Positions 1 to 10,875 of a stretch of 64,000 bases of DNA are shown one piece after another (position 1 is the first letter of the stretch; every line of letters begins with the position of its first letter). Both the position numbers and the translations under genes were made by a program. The DNA is from Nageia nagi (Eukaryota > Pinophyta): contig JBITNC010000001.1 in NCBI GenBank assembly GCA_050084985.1, forward strand, positions 121,210,001-121,274,000. Reading direction: 5' to 3'. Below the pieces are notes generated by a model. The model made no database searches and was not told the DNA's origin. It worked only from the letters and a program-made list of their open reading frames with translations.

Positions 1-165
1 GCAATAGACATGGCATGGTATTCAGCTTCTGTGGTGGAAAGAGAAACAATAGGCTGCTTCTTAAAAGCCCAAGAGATAGCACTTGAACCAATGCTAAACA
101 CATGCAAATGTTGATTTCTTATCATCTTTATCTCTCCCATAGTCAGAATCTGAGAATCCAAAGAG
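1..165 (-). pseudogene. RNase H fragment of element E
   Basis: The minus-strand translation shows the copia RNase H signature: an aspartate-rich start (SDSDYGRDKDDKKST), then SWAFKKQPIV and STTEAEYHAMSIA in another frame, where the catalytic glutamate of TEAEY lies. Cut by the window edge; at least one frameshift separates the two parts. It would degrade the RNA strand of the RNA-DNA hybrid. Confidence 0.85.
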
Positions 166-1195
166 AACAAACAAGGGCAACTTAGAATACTTGAAAGCAA
201 GATCCTTAGTCCTTGCAACATACCTCAAGATTTGCTTAACATCATTAAGATGCTCAACATATGGTTTTTGCAAATCATGCCATCAGATTCATTACAAAGA
301 TAATATCTGATCTGGATATAGTCAAATACAAAAAACTACCAATTAATTGCCTGTAAGCTGTAGCATTAGCTAATCGAGAGTTGGAGCTTAGAGAAATAGT
401 GATTCTAGGAGAGATCGGGATCGTGACATATCTACACTCCATTCCAAATTTTTGCAAGATGTCTGATATATACTTAGATTGATTGAGGTAAGTACAATCC
501 TTGTATTGACATTTGCATTCCAAGATAGTAATGCAAGAGACCAAGATCAATCATTTCAAATGTTGCCTTAAGTTTGAATATGCACTTTTGAATGATTTCA
601 TCATTATTCCCAATAATCAAAAGATCATCCACATAAAGAAGAATCAAGACCACGTCTTTTTCTTGATTGAGCACATATAAATCGGAGTCAAAAAAACACT
701 TAGAGAATCCAATGTCTGCAAAGTACCCTGAAATCTTTCTGTACCAGACTCTAGGTGTTTGCTTAAGTCCATACAATGACTTTTTTAACTTGCATACAAA
801 GGACTCTTTGTCTTCCACAATAAATCCTTCTGTTGATTCATGAAGATTTTCACATTTAAGTCATCATTGAAAAATGCACTCTTGACACCAAGTTGAAAAA
901 CTTTCCATCCTTGAGCTGTAGAAAGAGCAAGGATAACTCTCATAATAGGCATCTTTACCACGGGAGCAAAGGTTTCCTCATAATTTACATCGTATTTATG
1001 AGCAATACCTTTAGCTACTAATCTTCCCTTGTATTTTTCAATATCTCTAATGAATTGAACTTAATCTTGTAGATCCACTTATTGCCAATCACATTTTTTT
1101 CATTGGGATATATAAACCAAGTCCCAAGTATTATTTTTCATAAGTGCCTCATACTCCACTTTCATGGCTTCCATCTAGCGTTCATGCTTAGAAGC
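166..1195 (-). pseudogene. Reverse transcriptase of element E (copia RVT_2 type)
   Basis: Minus-strand pieces are clear: NVIGNKWIYKIKFNS near 1085-1140, then an open stretch 818-474 with SLYGLKQTPRVWYRKISGY and LLYVDDLLIIGNN (catalytic YVDD), then a shifted frame 550-275 with AYRQLIGSFLYLTISRSDI. Order and spacing match the plant copia RT. Frameshifts near 480-550 and above 820 and several stops make it non-functional. The product would copy element RNA into cDNA inside virus-like particles. Confidence 0.93.
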
Positions 1196-1324
1196 TTCCT
1201 TGAAGGTTGAAAGTTTATGCTTGTCAATCTTGGTAATTAAAGATTTGTTCAAGGTCATGCTCTTTGTTACCATTTGTGTTGGAGAATTTTGTTCCTTAGG
1301 TGATTTGTCTACATTAATATCCAA

Positions 1325-2175
1325 CTAGCTAGGAGCAACTAAAGAGTCCTTTGGATCATCAACATCCTTATTAGAAGTAGATTCTCCAAGAAGCTCATTA
1401 AACTTTACATCCATTGAAATGAAAACTACTTTATAGGTTGGAGAGTAGAGCTTGTAGCCTTTATGTTGATTGTCATAACCCACAAAGATGTATTTTTTAG
1501 CTTTTTTGTTCAACTTCTTCTTTTTTTCAAAAATAATGTAGGAGAATACTTCACAACCAAATACCTTAAGGTGAGAAATGTTAGGTTTTCTTCCTGACCA
1601 TGCTTCAAAAGGAGTTTTACTTTGAACGGTTTTTATGGGACACCTATTCAAGGTGTAAATAGTAATGCTCATAGCTTCACCTCACAAGAATTTAGGAAGA
1701 TTACCCAACATGCATCTAGCATCTCTATAATATTCTATTTATTTTTTCAATAACACGTTCTGTAATGAGATATGGAATTGTAAACTACCTCTTATTCCAT
1801 ATAGCACATAGTCATTGAACTCATTGCTGTTATATTTTCCTCTATTATCTGATCTTAACATCTTGATTTTGAGGTAGTTTGATTTTCAACAAAGGCCTTA
1901 AAGATTTTAAAATTCTCAAAGGTTTGATTTTTGTGTTCAAGTAGATATCCAAAGGTCATCTTACTAAAGTCATCAATGAAGGTTAAAACATAAGATGCTC
2001 CTTCCAGCAACTTAGTCTAAAACGAACCTATCAAATTTGAATGCACAAGTTGAAAAGATTGAGATGCTCTTGTTGCCTTATCTTTTTTAAACTTTTGTCT
2101 ATGCATATTACTAAGAATGCACTTCTCACATAGACCAATCGAAGGAGAAATTGAAGGTAAACTTTCTACAAGTTC
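1325..2175 (-). pseudogene. Integrase core and C-terminal part of element E
   Basis: From 2175 downward on the minus strand the integrase core is recognisable (VLTFIDDFSKMTFGYLLEHK, with the catalytic DD region), followed by an open stretch 1672-1325 carrying TPFEAWSGRKPNISHLKVFG, the conserved 'GRKP' signature of copia integrase C-termini, and IFVGYDNQHKGYKLYSPT. The core is about the same length as in element A, so unlike element B no large deletion has occurred. Stops and frameshifts are present. Confidence 0.88.
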
Positions 2176-2640
2176 TTAATCTTTCATGACTTGAATACTT
2201 TTATGATTAAGGTGCCCTAAACGATGGTGCCAAAGATTGCCTTTAGAACACATATTAAAAGCAAAACACATCTTTGATGGAACTTGATCCACAATGTAGA
2301 GGTTATCTTTTACAGATCCTTTAACCAAAGTGACAAATCCTTTCTTAATGCACCAGGATTGAGAGTCGAACTCAAAAGAGTACCCTTTTCTAGTAACTTG
2401 GATCACGGAGAGAAGGTTCATCTTTAACTTAGAAACATAGAGAACATTTTCAAGAACCTTTCCGTGAATTAGCACACTCCCAATTCTTTAGACTTTAAGG
2501 GTAAAGTTATCACTTATCATAACCGCATCCTTTTATACTTGTGCAAGTTTTCAAATTTTTTTTTTTAAAGCATAGGTGATTAGTGCAACCAGAGTCAACA
2601 ATCCATTAAGATGAAAAAGAGCGAGACATAGAGTAGAGCG
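2176..2640 (-). pseudogene. Protease and GAG-pre-integrase domain of element E
   Basis: Near 2584-2612 the minus strand encodes WIVDSGCTNH, the aspartic protease active site (DSG), in a frame shifted from gag. Downstream an open stretch 2475-2176 has LENVLYVSKLKMNLLSVIQV (end of protease) and LWHHRLGHLNHKSIQVMKD, the His-containing GAG-pre-integrase zinc-binding region that precedes copia integrase. One frameshift or stop lies between the two parts. Confidence 0.88.
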
Positions 2641-3615
2641 TCGCAGCAAAACCAGCATAAATATTCTTCTTTCCTTTTTAGTTCTTTGCATTTCCATAGC
2701 CTTTGTTCTTTTTTTTTTTCTTTTCTTTTTATAGCAATAAATTTCTTTGTGACCTTGGATGCCACAATAGTTACAATTACCATCAAACTTTTCTTTAGAA
2801 TATGGATTGTTTGTTTTGTCTTTTCCATCTCTTTGCTTGAAATGGTTATTATTACCATTGTTTCTGCTGTTGTGGTAGTTGTTTCTGTTGTTCTTGCTAT
2901 TGTTGTAGCCATTAACTTTTTTCTCAAACCTTTTGAAGGAAGAAGGATAAGATTTTTTTTAATAATTGAACCTCTTCTTGAAAGGAGTTTTGATTACTTT
3001 GAGAGCAACATTATTATTCTTAGGAGAAGAAATCAACACTTATTGTTAAGAGTTTCCTCATACTTCAATAGGTGCTTAGAAAGATTCTCAAAAGAGAAGA
3101 CTTCTTTATCATCAAGTCTTGTTTCCATAACTGTTACAAAGTTTCCAAACTTTGACGAAAGGTTTTGAAGAATGATGAAGGCTATGAACTTATCATTGAT
3201 CCAATTACACCCACAAGCAACAAGTTGGGTCCTTAAGTTAATGATTTTGTTTAAGTAGATAGCCATATTTTCATCTTCCCCTTAACGAGATTGAAGTAAC
3301 TTTTGAAGAATGGTAAACCTTCTTGAAAAGTTTGAACTAAGGTAGATTTGTTTAAGCTTATCTCAAGCTTCCTTTACTAAGGTTGAAGAGAAAATCATTA
3401 GGAGCACATCATCTGAAACTGCACTGTAAATTATGGAGGTTGCCAACTCATTCTCTATGTTGTAAGCCTTTAGTGCCTTCTCATCTATAGGAGGTACAAA
3501 GTTCTTGTTCACTGTTTGCCAAAGCTTCCTTATCTGTAATTTAGCTCTCATCCATGGTTCTCAAATCCCATATTAGAACTATCAAGAATGTGTTTAGTAA
3601 AAATGATTTTTCCAT
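2641..3615 (-). pseudogene. gag of element E
   Basis: The ATG at 3615-3613 lies three bases after the predicted splice acceptor. The N-terminus frameshifts almost at once, but 3551-3363 gives MRAKLQIRKLWQTVNKN and 3266-3033 gives LRTQLVACGCNWINDKFIAFIILQNL, both typical of copia gag capsid. A complete zinc knuckle CNYCGIQGHKEIYC (CX2CX4HX4C) lies at about 2740-2785. Gag builds the virus-like particle and binds RNA. Several breaks; the knuckle is the best preserved of the family in this window. Confidence 0.88.
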
Positions 3616-4924
3616 TTGTTACATAAGAATGTGAAATAATAAGCATGTGGTTTCATTAATCAACATTAAATGTTAAGTTTTAACCAAGTAAATAATACAT
3701 GTCACATTTAACATTAAAGATATGCTTAATTTGATTCATAAGTGCAAATGTTTTGCAATTCAAATAATAACCCATGTATCCAAATACATTTCTTATTTCA
3801 AGAACTGTAGATGTGGAGTGCCATTGTTGAAGCTTATTTTCTTATCTAAAATTAGGCTTTCATCTAGATGCCTACATAAGAGGAGCCTAGGTCCTACCAA
3901 TTATCAACCAATTCCTCTTGGGCAACAATATACTCTTACAAGGAGAAGTACTAGTTATTTTTCAAAGTTTCGACGTTTATTGGATCGACTAAATTATTAA
4001 TTTTGATTAGGTTTCAAGTTGTCCTCCTAGGTTATCAGAATAATCATTGAATGGACATGCGGATATGTGGTATTACTATACACATACCTGTCCACCTATT
4101 GGAGTTAAATTCAATGCAATAAAGGACTTAGGGGCAATTAAGAAGTACAAACTTTTTACCACTTGGATCATCGGACTTAAAGGCTTCAGTCTATCTGTCC
4201 TCACCTCATGGTTCCTTAAACAAATCATATTGCAGAATGTATGTGCGAATGTGTTCATTTTAAAGGGTTGCTCATATCAATGTTTGCATTTTTGTTTGCA
4301 TAAGTAAATAAATCAAAGTGCCAAACATAAAGTAAAAGAGCATAAGTAAAACATCATCCATGTAAAAATTTGAAACCTAGTGTTCAATAGGTTTTGTTTA
4401 CTAACCTTTAAAGGACATCTTTACAATATTTCTTATTTGTATAAGTTCATTAGATTCTTGCATAAGAAAAATAACTTAAGATTTTATGCATTATTCCATA
4501 GCTTGAAAAAATTAAGTCAATATGCATCATTTGCTTATTCTGCATAAGTCATTCTTAGCAAACAATACTTAAATTTAAACATAAGTATGCATCTTTTAAC
4601 TTAAAAAATTAAGTCCTAAGCATGCAATATTAACTTAAAGTTTAATTCTTAAGCATGTATCATTAACTTAAAATTTAAGTTCACTTTGCATAAGGATAAA
4701 CATACCATAATTTGCATACGTTTATTAACTTTGCATAAGGAAAAATTTAAGGAGTCATGCACCATTTCATATTTCCATATCTTAAAAATAAGTACTAAAC
4801 ATAAGTACTAATCTTAAACTTGCATTAACTTAAAAAATTTAAGTCCTTAGATATGCATTATTTGCAAAACATAGGTTTTTAAGTGATAAAAAATTGTATT
4901 TTAATTGTAAAGGATCTAAAGATT

Positions 4925-4966
4925 TTAAGTAAAGAAATTCACAAAAATCTCCTCCCTTTTACTTAA
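4925..4966 (-). repeat. Conserved stem with purine tract in the leader of element E
   Basis: Perfect 9-bp arms TTAAGTAAA (sense 4966-4958) and TTTACTTAA (4933-4925) enclose a purine run AAAAGGGAGGAGA on the sense strand. Equivalent structures occur in A (13240-13279) and, more degenerate, in F and B. Role unknown. Confidence 0.6.
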
Positions 4967-5164
4967 AATTTGATCATTTCAATAAAAAATGTAAAAAAAT
5001 TGAAGTTTACACAAACAATTTATCATTTAAAAAATTACCATAATTTAGAAGTATTACCAAGACAAAAAATTATACTCCTAAGCATTTTTTTTTTTTTAGT
5101 TAACAAAAAATAAACATGTGTATTATTTATTTATTTATATTTTTTATTTGCCTCATTTTCTAAA

Positions 5165-5695
5165 AAGCAAGTAATGAGGACGCGCAGGAGGTGAGAGAGA
5201 CAGCGAGGGTATGTAGGCCGCTAGCTCAGCGAAAAAAGAAAAAAAAGAGGAGAAACAGTGAGGGGGCTGAGCAACACGCGAGAAGCCAATCAGACCGCAT
5301 GAGGAGCCAGAGTTTGAGGGTCATCGGTGGGAGACATCGGTAAAGTAGAGTGGAGGAGCCAACAAGGGCAATAGCCAATTAGGTCTAAACATCGAGAGGG
5401 CTAAGCAATGCGCGAGGAGCCAGACAGATCCCCCGAGAGGGCAGAGTTTGAGGGTCACTGGTGGGAGAAAACACAAGGTGCAATGGAGGAGGATAGGCTG
5501 CACAGGAAGAAGGGGTCAAGAAAGCATCTAAGGAGGCCACATTTTGATGCAACGGGGTAACGCAGTGTTGGCTGTAGAGGTGGCGAAGGGGTTTCATGGA
5601 GGAGAGCGGTGCCATCAAAAAATAGCTGGGTGATTGGGAAGCGCCAGTCAGGCGAAAGGGGACTCGCAAAGCTTAAGTCAAAGGAGACTTGGATT
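5165..5695 (-). other. GC-richer, C-rich island inside the leader of element E
   Basis: About 530 bp that stand out sharply from the AT-rich leader; on the sense (minus) strand they are C- and pyrimidine-rich. An open stretch of 94 codons (5669-5385) crosses it, but I recognise no domain and the residue content (Pro, Ser, Leu) is what C-rich DNA gives. The block contains a diverged duplication: the GAGGAGCCAGA motif with following GAG-rich sequence occurs near 5300 and near 5416. Elements A, B, F and G have islands of other sequence in a comparable place. Confidence 0.65.
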
Positions 5696-5875
5696 TTATA
5701 TATTAGAAAAAACTTGCTATATGTATAATCCTCTCTAAATCTTTTGTAAATTTTATTTAAAAAACAAAAAAATTATATATATTTTTCAAGAAATTTATCT
5801 CAAGATACCTTGGATTTTGTATGAAATAGAATAATAATATCACCTTATATATTGGGTTGAATTTGTAGTTTAGAC

Positions 5876-5879
<4 letters not shown>

Positions 5880-5921
<42 letters not shown>
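5880..5921. repeat. (AT)n microsatellite
   Basis: About 21 uninterrupted AT units inside the leader of element E, bordered by poly-T and poly-A stretches. Confidence 0.97.
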
Positions 5922-5929
<8 letters not shown>

Positions 5930-6266
5930 TATTTTTAAAAAAATATACTTAAATAGGTATTCAAACCCTCCCATATATATATGTAAAATTAGAGCAATGT
6001 AACAAGCAATTTTAACCTTATCATTAACAATAGAAAGTATAAGTAAACGAAAAAATTGCTTCATAATATATTGCTCATTTTTAAAAAAATTTACCACATA
6101 TATAAGAGAGAACTAACAAAATACAAAATATGTTAGTAATATTAGTTAAATATGCCAAAAAAGATAAAAATGAAGGAGATTGTATGTAGGAGGTTATAGC
6201 TTATCTTGAATTTTACCTCAACAATGAAATGGAGAGATGAATACCAGACAAGAAAAGCTTCCAAGT

Positions 6267-6279
6267 GGCTTTGATACCA
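6267..6279 (-). promoter_or_regulatory. Primer binding site of element E
   Basis: Minus-strand TGGTATCAAAGCC, complementary to the 3' end of initiator-methionine tRNA with one mismatch, starting 3 bases after the LTR. It marks the start of minus-strand DNA synthesis. Confidence 0.88.
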
Positions 6280-6282
6280 AAT

Positions 6283-6779
6283 TAAAGGAACTAACACTAA
6301 CAAGATTGTTCCTAAACAACCAAGATCATATAAAAGCTCACAAATACATGTAAATAACTCATAAAGCAATCTCACAAAATAACTCAAGATGTAAGTGGTT
6401 CCTCTAACTAGAAGTACATCCACTAACTAGATCTTTACTTCAATCACAAATACAACTCTCTTACAATCCTTTTAATCTTATCTCCTACACTTCTATCTTA
6501 TAGCATAAATTTACTTCACAATTGATGTGTGATTACAAAGAGGGAGCCTTCTATTTATAAGCCAAAATCCCTCTTTGGATCACTCTTTTATCCAATGTAC
6601 AAAAGCATGACATGCACATTTTTTTACCCAAAGGCATGCTCATGACATGGAGTGTAGGACAAGTTACATTATCATATTCACTTAAATACTTAAGGTATCA
6701 AATGATACTCTTAAATATTAGTGAACTTACATAGACGATTTAATACAAACTTTAGAATAATACATTATACATTCTAACA
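6283..6779 (-). repeat. 5' LTR of element E
   Basis: About 497 bp, starting TGTTAGAATG at 6779 on the minus strand and ending TTCCTTTA at 6283. It is clearly alignable with the LTRs of A and B. It carries the U3 inverted repeat around AATATTTAAGAGTATC and a TATAAATAG box. It abuts F's gag at 6780. Confidence 0.93.
6551..6559 (-). promoter_or_regulatory. TATA box in LTR of element E
   Basis: TATAAATAG on the minus strand, at the same LTR position in A, B and F; expected to drive genomic RNA synthesis. Confidence 0.75.
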
Positions 6780-7211
6780 TAAATTTATTGTTGATCTAGT
6801 TACATCCACACCCCACAAATTGGGCCCTATGATCAAAAATCTTGTTTGAATATATTGCAACACTTTCATTTTCTTCTTGACGTGATTGCAACAATTTTTG
6901 GAGAATAGTGAACCTTATGGAGAATTTGGAGTCGAGGTAGATTTTCTTCAACCTGTTCCAAGCTTCTTTTGTGGAGTTTGAAGAAGAGATCATGAAGAGG
7001 ATTTTGTTTGAAACTACACAAAAGATTATAGAGGTTTCCATCTCATTCTTTGTTTTGTAAGCCTCAAGTGTTTTCTCATTTGTTGGAGCAACTTGGTTTT
7101 CATTTATTGTTTGCCACAATTTTCGTACTTGAAGCTTCACTTGCATCCTAGGTTCCCAATTGTCATAGTTGGAACCATCTAGATGTGCTTAGGTGTAAAT
7201 GAGTCTCCCAT
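6780..7211 (-). pseudogene. gag N-terminal half of element F
   Basis: ATG at 7211-7209, three bases after the acceptor TTTTTGTAG. An open stretch 7146-6796 reads MQVKLQVRKLWQTINEN, then STKEAWNRLKKIYLDSKFS and LQKLLQSRQEENESVAIYSNKI, the canonical plant copia gag (UBN2-type) pattern. The frame between the ATG and 7146 is broken. Translation ends at VGCGCN followed by a stop, and the sequence meets element E's LTR at 6779. Confidence 0.9.
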
Positions 7212-7214
7212 TTG

Positions 7215-7936
7215 CTACAAAAATGTGAAAGTGTTAACCATGTAAGCATGTTAAATTTGTGAGCCAAATTAATCAACTATACATGTTGAATTTGTTCAAA
7301 TTAATTAATCATACATGTTGAATTTTAACTATAGGTAGTCAACAAGGAATGCTTAAATTGTTAAATCAATTTTACATGAGCAAAAAGTTTACAATCAAAT
7401 CAAATAATATATATCATACATCCAACATTTTGTCATAATATATCCCCTACAATCAAATCAAATAATATATCATTACACATACTTGTCCACATATATAGAG
7501 TTATGTACAAACCAAAAGAGGACTTAGGGACAATTAAAAAGTATAGACTTTATACAACTTGGATCGATGAACTAAAAGCTCCAATCTTCCATGTCCTCCC
7601 CTCGTAGCTCCCCAAACAAATCATGTTGTAAAATAAAATATGCAAATGCATTCATTTTAGAGGGTGTGCATTCAATATTTATATTTTTTTACAAAATTAA
7701 AAGTAAAGTGCATGAAAAAAAATGTTACATCATCCAATTTGAAACCTAAGAGTGTCCAATAGGTTTGGTCACGACCCCAAGAGGATCTCTTTACAAAAAA
7801 ATGCAAGAGTTCATTTTTTTAAGTAACAAAAAAACAAGGAGACCCACACTTTTTTTTACTTAAAATTTGAACTTAGCAAAATAATAAAAAATGCTTCCTT
7901 CCTTCAACATTAAAAAAATACTTGGGAAAACAATCT
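7215..7936 (-). other. Distal part of the predicted leader intron of element F
   Basis: Acceptor TTTCACATTTTTGTAG ends at 7215 on the minus strand. The AT-rich leader contains the conserved stem (TTAAGTAA arms at 7819-7826 and 7856-7863) and a poorly conserved copy of the sequence before gag seen at 4050-4250 in E. It is cut at 7936 by element D and resumes at 28011. Confidence 0.6.
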
Positions 7937-8912
7937 TGTAATATCTAATTTTTTAGGTGTTTTTCCATTTCACCTTTGATAAATGGTAACATTAATTTAT
8001 GTGTGATTTTGTCTATTTTGTAAGACTTGGCGAAATGATGTAAATTCCACTTAAGATTTAATTAAAAGTTCTAATTATGGAATAAAAGGCCATTTATTTA
8101 TTTATTGCATTTAGTTAAATACCTAAAATGCCAATAAAATGTATTTGTAATACAAAGATAATTATATTTGTAAATGCAATATTAGTCTCCCTAAATGATG
8201 CGTTGCATATTTTTAGCCTTGACAATTGTAATATTGGCATTTAATGTATCTCTAATCATTAGTGCTCCCTTTTCGAAGTAAAGCATCCCCTAGGTGATTA
8301 CATCACTACTAGGATCATTAGGAGCTCCAATGTTGGACGTGGCACTACAAACAAGAGTTTGGCATACCAAGGCAATTAGATGGCTCCCATGCATGGACAT
8401 TGGACACTTGAGCATATCAAGGCTCGATGTCACCCCTCTTTAGCACTTGATCATGGCACTAATCTTGAGGTGCTTCGACATCACCCCCTCTTGGATGTTG
8501 GCATTTAGATGTGATTTCATTTATCTTGAGCCTTCATGTCTTGGATGTTGCAAATATGAGCACATGGATCACATCTCTCCACTGTTGGATCATCTCACTG
8601 CAAGGTTAGAAGAGAGACTACATAACCTATAAAAGGAGAACACTTAATCATTACGACATATGTTGATTATTGTTATTAAACCCTTTTTATTTGGATTGAG
8701 TGGAGACTCTATTTTTGCCACTTGTAGCGCAACTTGCATTTGAGGTTTTGAGGTGAGAGGAGACTAATCTCAACTTATTCCAGCCATCTTGATAGGAGCA
8801 CTATTGGTTCCATTACATAAGCTGCAGAGGATGTCCTAGACTGCGCGTCACTATTGTTGTGATTGGTGAGGCCTTGGAGGTATCCAACATAACCATATTG
8901 GAGGAATTATTA
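7937..8912 (+). repeat. 5' LTR of element D, first part
   Basis: Starts TGTAATATCTAATTTTTTAG and aligns with 26599 onward in the 3' LTR. Holds TATAAAAGG at 8628-8636. The middle (8280-8560) has loosely repeated pieces around 'ATTGGACACTTGAGCAT' and 'TTGGATGTTG'. Interrupted at 8912 by element C and continued at 23272. Confidence 0.9.
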
Positions 8913-10149
8913 TGTAACGTCCCCCTTATCCATTTAGTGGGACCAATTTGGTCACCCTTATATTATACTTTATTCATGTACTAGCATTTGTATTGTTGTA
9001 AATTAGGATAGGAGACTTAATGGGTCAATGTACCTCACTATGAGCTCCAAGTGGAACGTCTCTCTCCTAAGTGGTAGATTAGGTATTATTGTATTGGAGA
9101 TTCCAGATTATGGGAATCGTAAGGTATATTTATGCATTAGAGTTATGGACAATCACTTGCATGCTAATGCCACACTAGGGAGGACCCCACACCCCCAGAT
9201 TGGCTTATGAAGGCCTCAGGATCGACCACATTGGCACTTTAAGTGCATATGATCCCCACGTTGGCACTTTAAGTGCACATGACCCCCACATTGGCACTTT
9301 AAGTGAATGGGCCCCAAAAAGCCCAACATTGGATTAGATGGGCCTGCGATGACTCCTAGGTGAGATTCGAACATGAGATAATGTATAAATAAACACTGGA
9401 GCTTCATTACTGGATAACATTAATCATTATTACTTCACTTCTACTATAGTTCTTTGGACACCAAGTCTTAGCAATGCTAAGTAACTATTCCTAGGCAAAA
9501 TGTCTAGAGGGAATTCAAGATGAGAGATGTTGTTTGTCTACGACATTAGTGGAGTACCTTTGCCCATCTGGTGGAATTACGAGGGTTTGCTTCTACCTTT
9601 AATGGTTATCTAGGGTTTGAGGAGGGCTCCTTCGATGGAGAGGATTCAAGGTTTGAAGGAGCAAATCTATCCAATGGTTTTGTAGTTCTTCCAATGATTG
9701 GAGATATCAGATATTATACCTGATTGGCTTCTTAGAGGCCAACGACTGCCCATTAGGGTTTGGTATTGTATTGTTGCTATTCATATCCTTTGTATATAGC
9801 TAGAGGGCACTGGGTCTCATTATTATTTTATGCATTTCATACTTGTGCATGAATTGTATCTTGATGGTTGTATATGCTTGTATTTACCATGCGATGGCAT
9901 TATGATGTATTGTTGATTAGATTGTGCATGTATGAGCTAGACATTGATATTCTGATTTGTTGTTCATTGCTACATGCTTGTAATTGCTATATGTTGGCAT
10001 ATTTCCATTTTGTGGTGTGTATTAATTAACCTACCCTAATGTTGGCATCTTAAGGGTTTGTTGGCTTGTGTTTGATGTCCTAGACCTAATGTCAGGCTTG
10101 ATTATCCGAATTTGATAGTTGAACTTGAATTTAATTTTTGGGATCATCA
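8913..10149 (+). repeat. 5' LTR of element C
   Basis: Starts TGTAACGTCCCCCTTATCC and ends GGATCATCA. TATAAATA at 9384-9391. It aligns with 22043-23271 with many point differences, so the insertion is old. Its start resembles that of D (TGYAATGTCCCC), suggesting related families. Confidence 0.9.
9226..9315 (+). repeat. 30-bp tandem repeat in the LTR of element C
   Basis: Three units of exactly 30 bp with core CCACRTTGGCACTTTAAGTG; a more diverged unit precedes at about 9190. The other LTR has matching units at about 22353-22437, so the array predates the insertion. The CCCACGTTGG core recalls the 30-bp units inside the element. Confidence 0.88.
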
Positions 10150-10153
10150 TAAG

Positions 10154-10166
10154 TGGTATTAGAGCC
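10154..10166 (+). promoter_or_regulatory. Primer binding site of element C
   Basis: TGGTATTAGAGCC, one base off the tRNA-iMet complement, four bases after the LTR end. Confidence 0.85.
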
Positions 10167-10428
10167 TAGAACTGGCCAATGTGTGAGGTTAAGATCCAAC
10201 TAGAAGCAAATTGAACCAATAGATCGGGAGGTCTTGCATTTAAAAAGCTAATTTCAAGGGCAAAATGATAGTTTTTGAAAAAGTATGAATTCCTAGACTA
10301 AGTATCTAGGGTTTGGAGAACATATCTACATATATGAAGGCCATTTCCAGGTATAAAGGACTTGTCTATCATCCTACTAATAAAAATTTAATATGGGGTT
10401 TCAGGTTTTGAGTTAGGGTTTGAAGACT

Positions 10429-10761
10429 ATGGCATCTGCTTGAAAGAGTGGAAGATCACATAGAGAGGAGGCATCAAAGAGAGTTGTACAAGATGAGCAT
10501 AGACGACCATGGATGAATGAATTGTTGAATTTCAATGATGAGATGGAGATAGGAAGAGGACTATCAGGAGAGGGAGCTCTACTTTGATTTGGAGATCCAC
10601 TTTCGAACAAAAGTTTGATGAGCTTATTTCGACCATTAACAATGATCAGAGTGATGAATTTGATGCATCGATAGATGAGTAGGCATTGGGGAGAGCTTTA
10701 CGAGCCAGAGAGGTGCCATTCACCCCCACTAAGTGCCAGGGAAGATCAAGAGGTACCATGC
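10429..10761 (+). pseudogene. First open region of element C (gag-like position, unrecognised)
   Basis: The ATG at 10429 lies about 260 bp after the primer site, where gag would begin. The frame has a stop at 10441 and continues with SGRSHREEASKRVVQDEHRR and WMNELLNFNDEMEIG; another frame then reads FEQKFDELISTINNDQSDEF and ALGRALRAREVPFTP. Charged, acidic composition suggests a formerly coding region, but I see no capsid motif or zinc knuckle. It passes directly into the 30-bp repeats. Confidence 0.45.
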
Positions 10762-10875
10762 TCGAGATGAGAACAAGAAAAGAGAAGGCTTGGCATCACA
10801 CATTAGGCATAAAGGAAGTTCGACATCCCATGTTGGACATAGAAAAAGCTTCACACTCAATGTTGAACCAGGAAG
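10762..10875 (+). repeat. 30-bp (10-codon) tandem repeats of element C, left of A
   Basis: Units such as ACATCCCATGTTGGACATAG repeat every 30 bp and translate as decamers (RHPMLDIEKA, SHSMLNQE). The last unit is cut after 23 bases by element A; the missing 7 bases lie at 19488-19494, so removing A and one TSD copy restores a unit of exactly 30. Confidence 0.85.
10871..10875 (+). repeat. Target-site duplication of element A, left copy
   Basis: GGAAG directly before the LTR; identical pentamer follows the 3' LTR at 19483-19487. Confidence 0.9.

Larger units (their letters stand above)
3619..6216 (-). other. Predicted leader intron of element E (between primer site and gag)
   Basis: Minus-strand donor TTGAG|GTAAAATTC (exon ends at 6217) and acceptor region TTTCACATTCTTATGTAA just before the gag ATG. 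The last acceptor base is A instead of G in this copy; A, B and F have AG. The 2.6 kb between contains no coding sequence: AT-rich DNA, short direct repeats around TTAAGTT/GCATGC at 4560-4870, a conserved stem, a C-rich island and an (AT)n run. The same layout recurs in all members, so it belongs to the family and is not random decay. Splicing itself is inferred. Confidence 0.6.
1..6779 (-). mobile_element. Element E: Ty1/copia LTR retrotransposon, 3' end outside window
   Basis: Read on the minus strand, a 5' LTR (6779-6283), tRNA-iMet-type primer site, about 2.6 kb of leader, then gag, protease, integrase, reverse transcriptase and the start of RNase H run in copia order to the window edge. 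Many stop codons and frameshifts break the coding region, so the copy is dead. It lies in the gag of a second element of the same family (F), whose gag resumes immediately beyond the LTR at 6780. The 3' LTR and the second target-site duplicate lie outside the window. Confidence 0.93.

Noticed and set aside
2686-3168. 160-codon plus-strand open frame
   Set aside because: Antisense to the gag and knuckle of element E; its Val/Phe runs are the reverse complement of Asn/Thr-rich and Lys-rich gag codons.
5385-5669. 94-codon minus-strand frame with Pro/Ser/Leu
   Set aside because: Lies in the C-rich island; no domain, overlapping frames equally open; kept only as part of the island.
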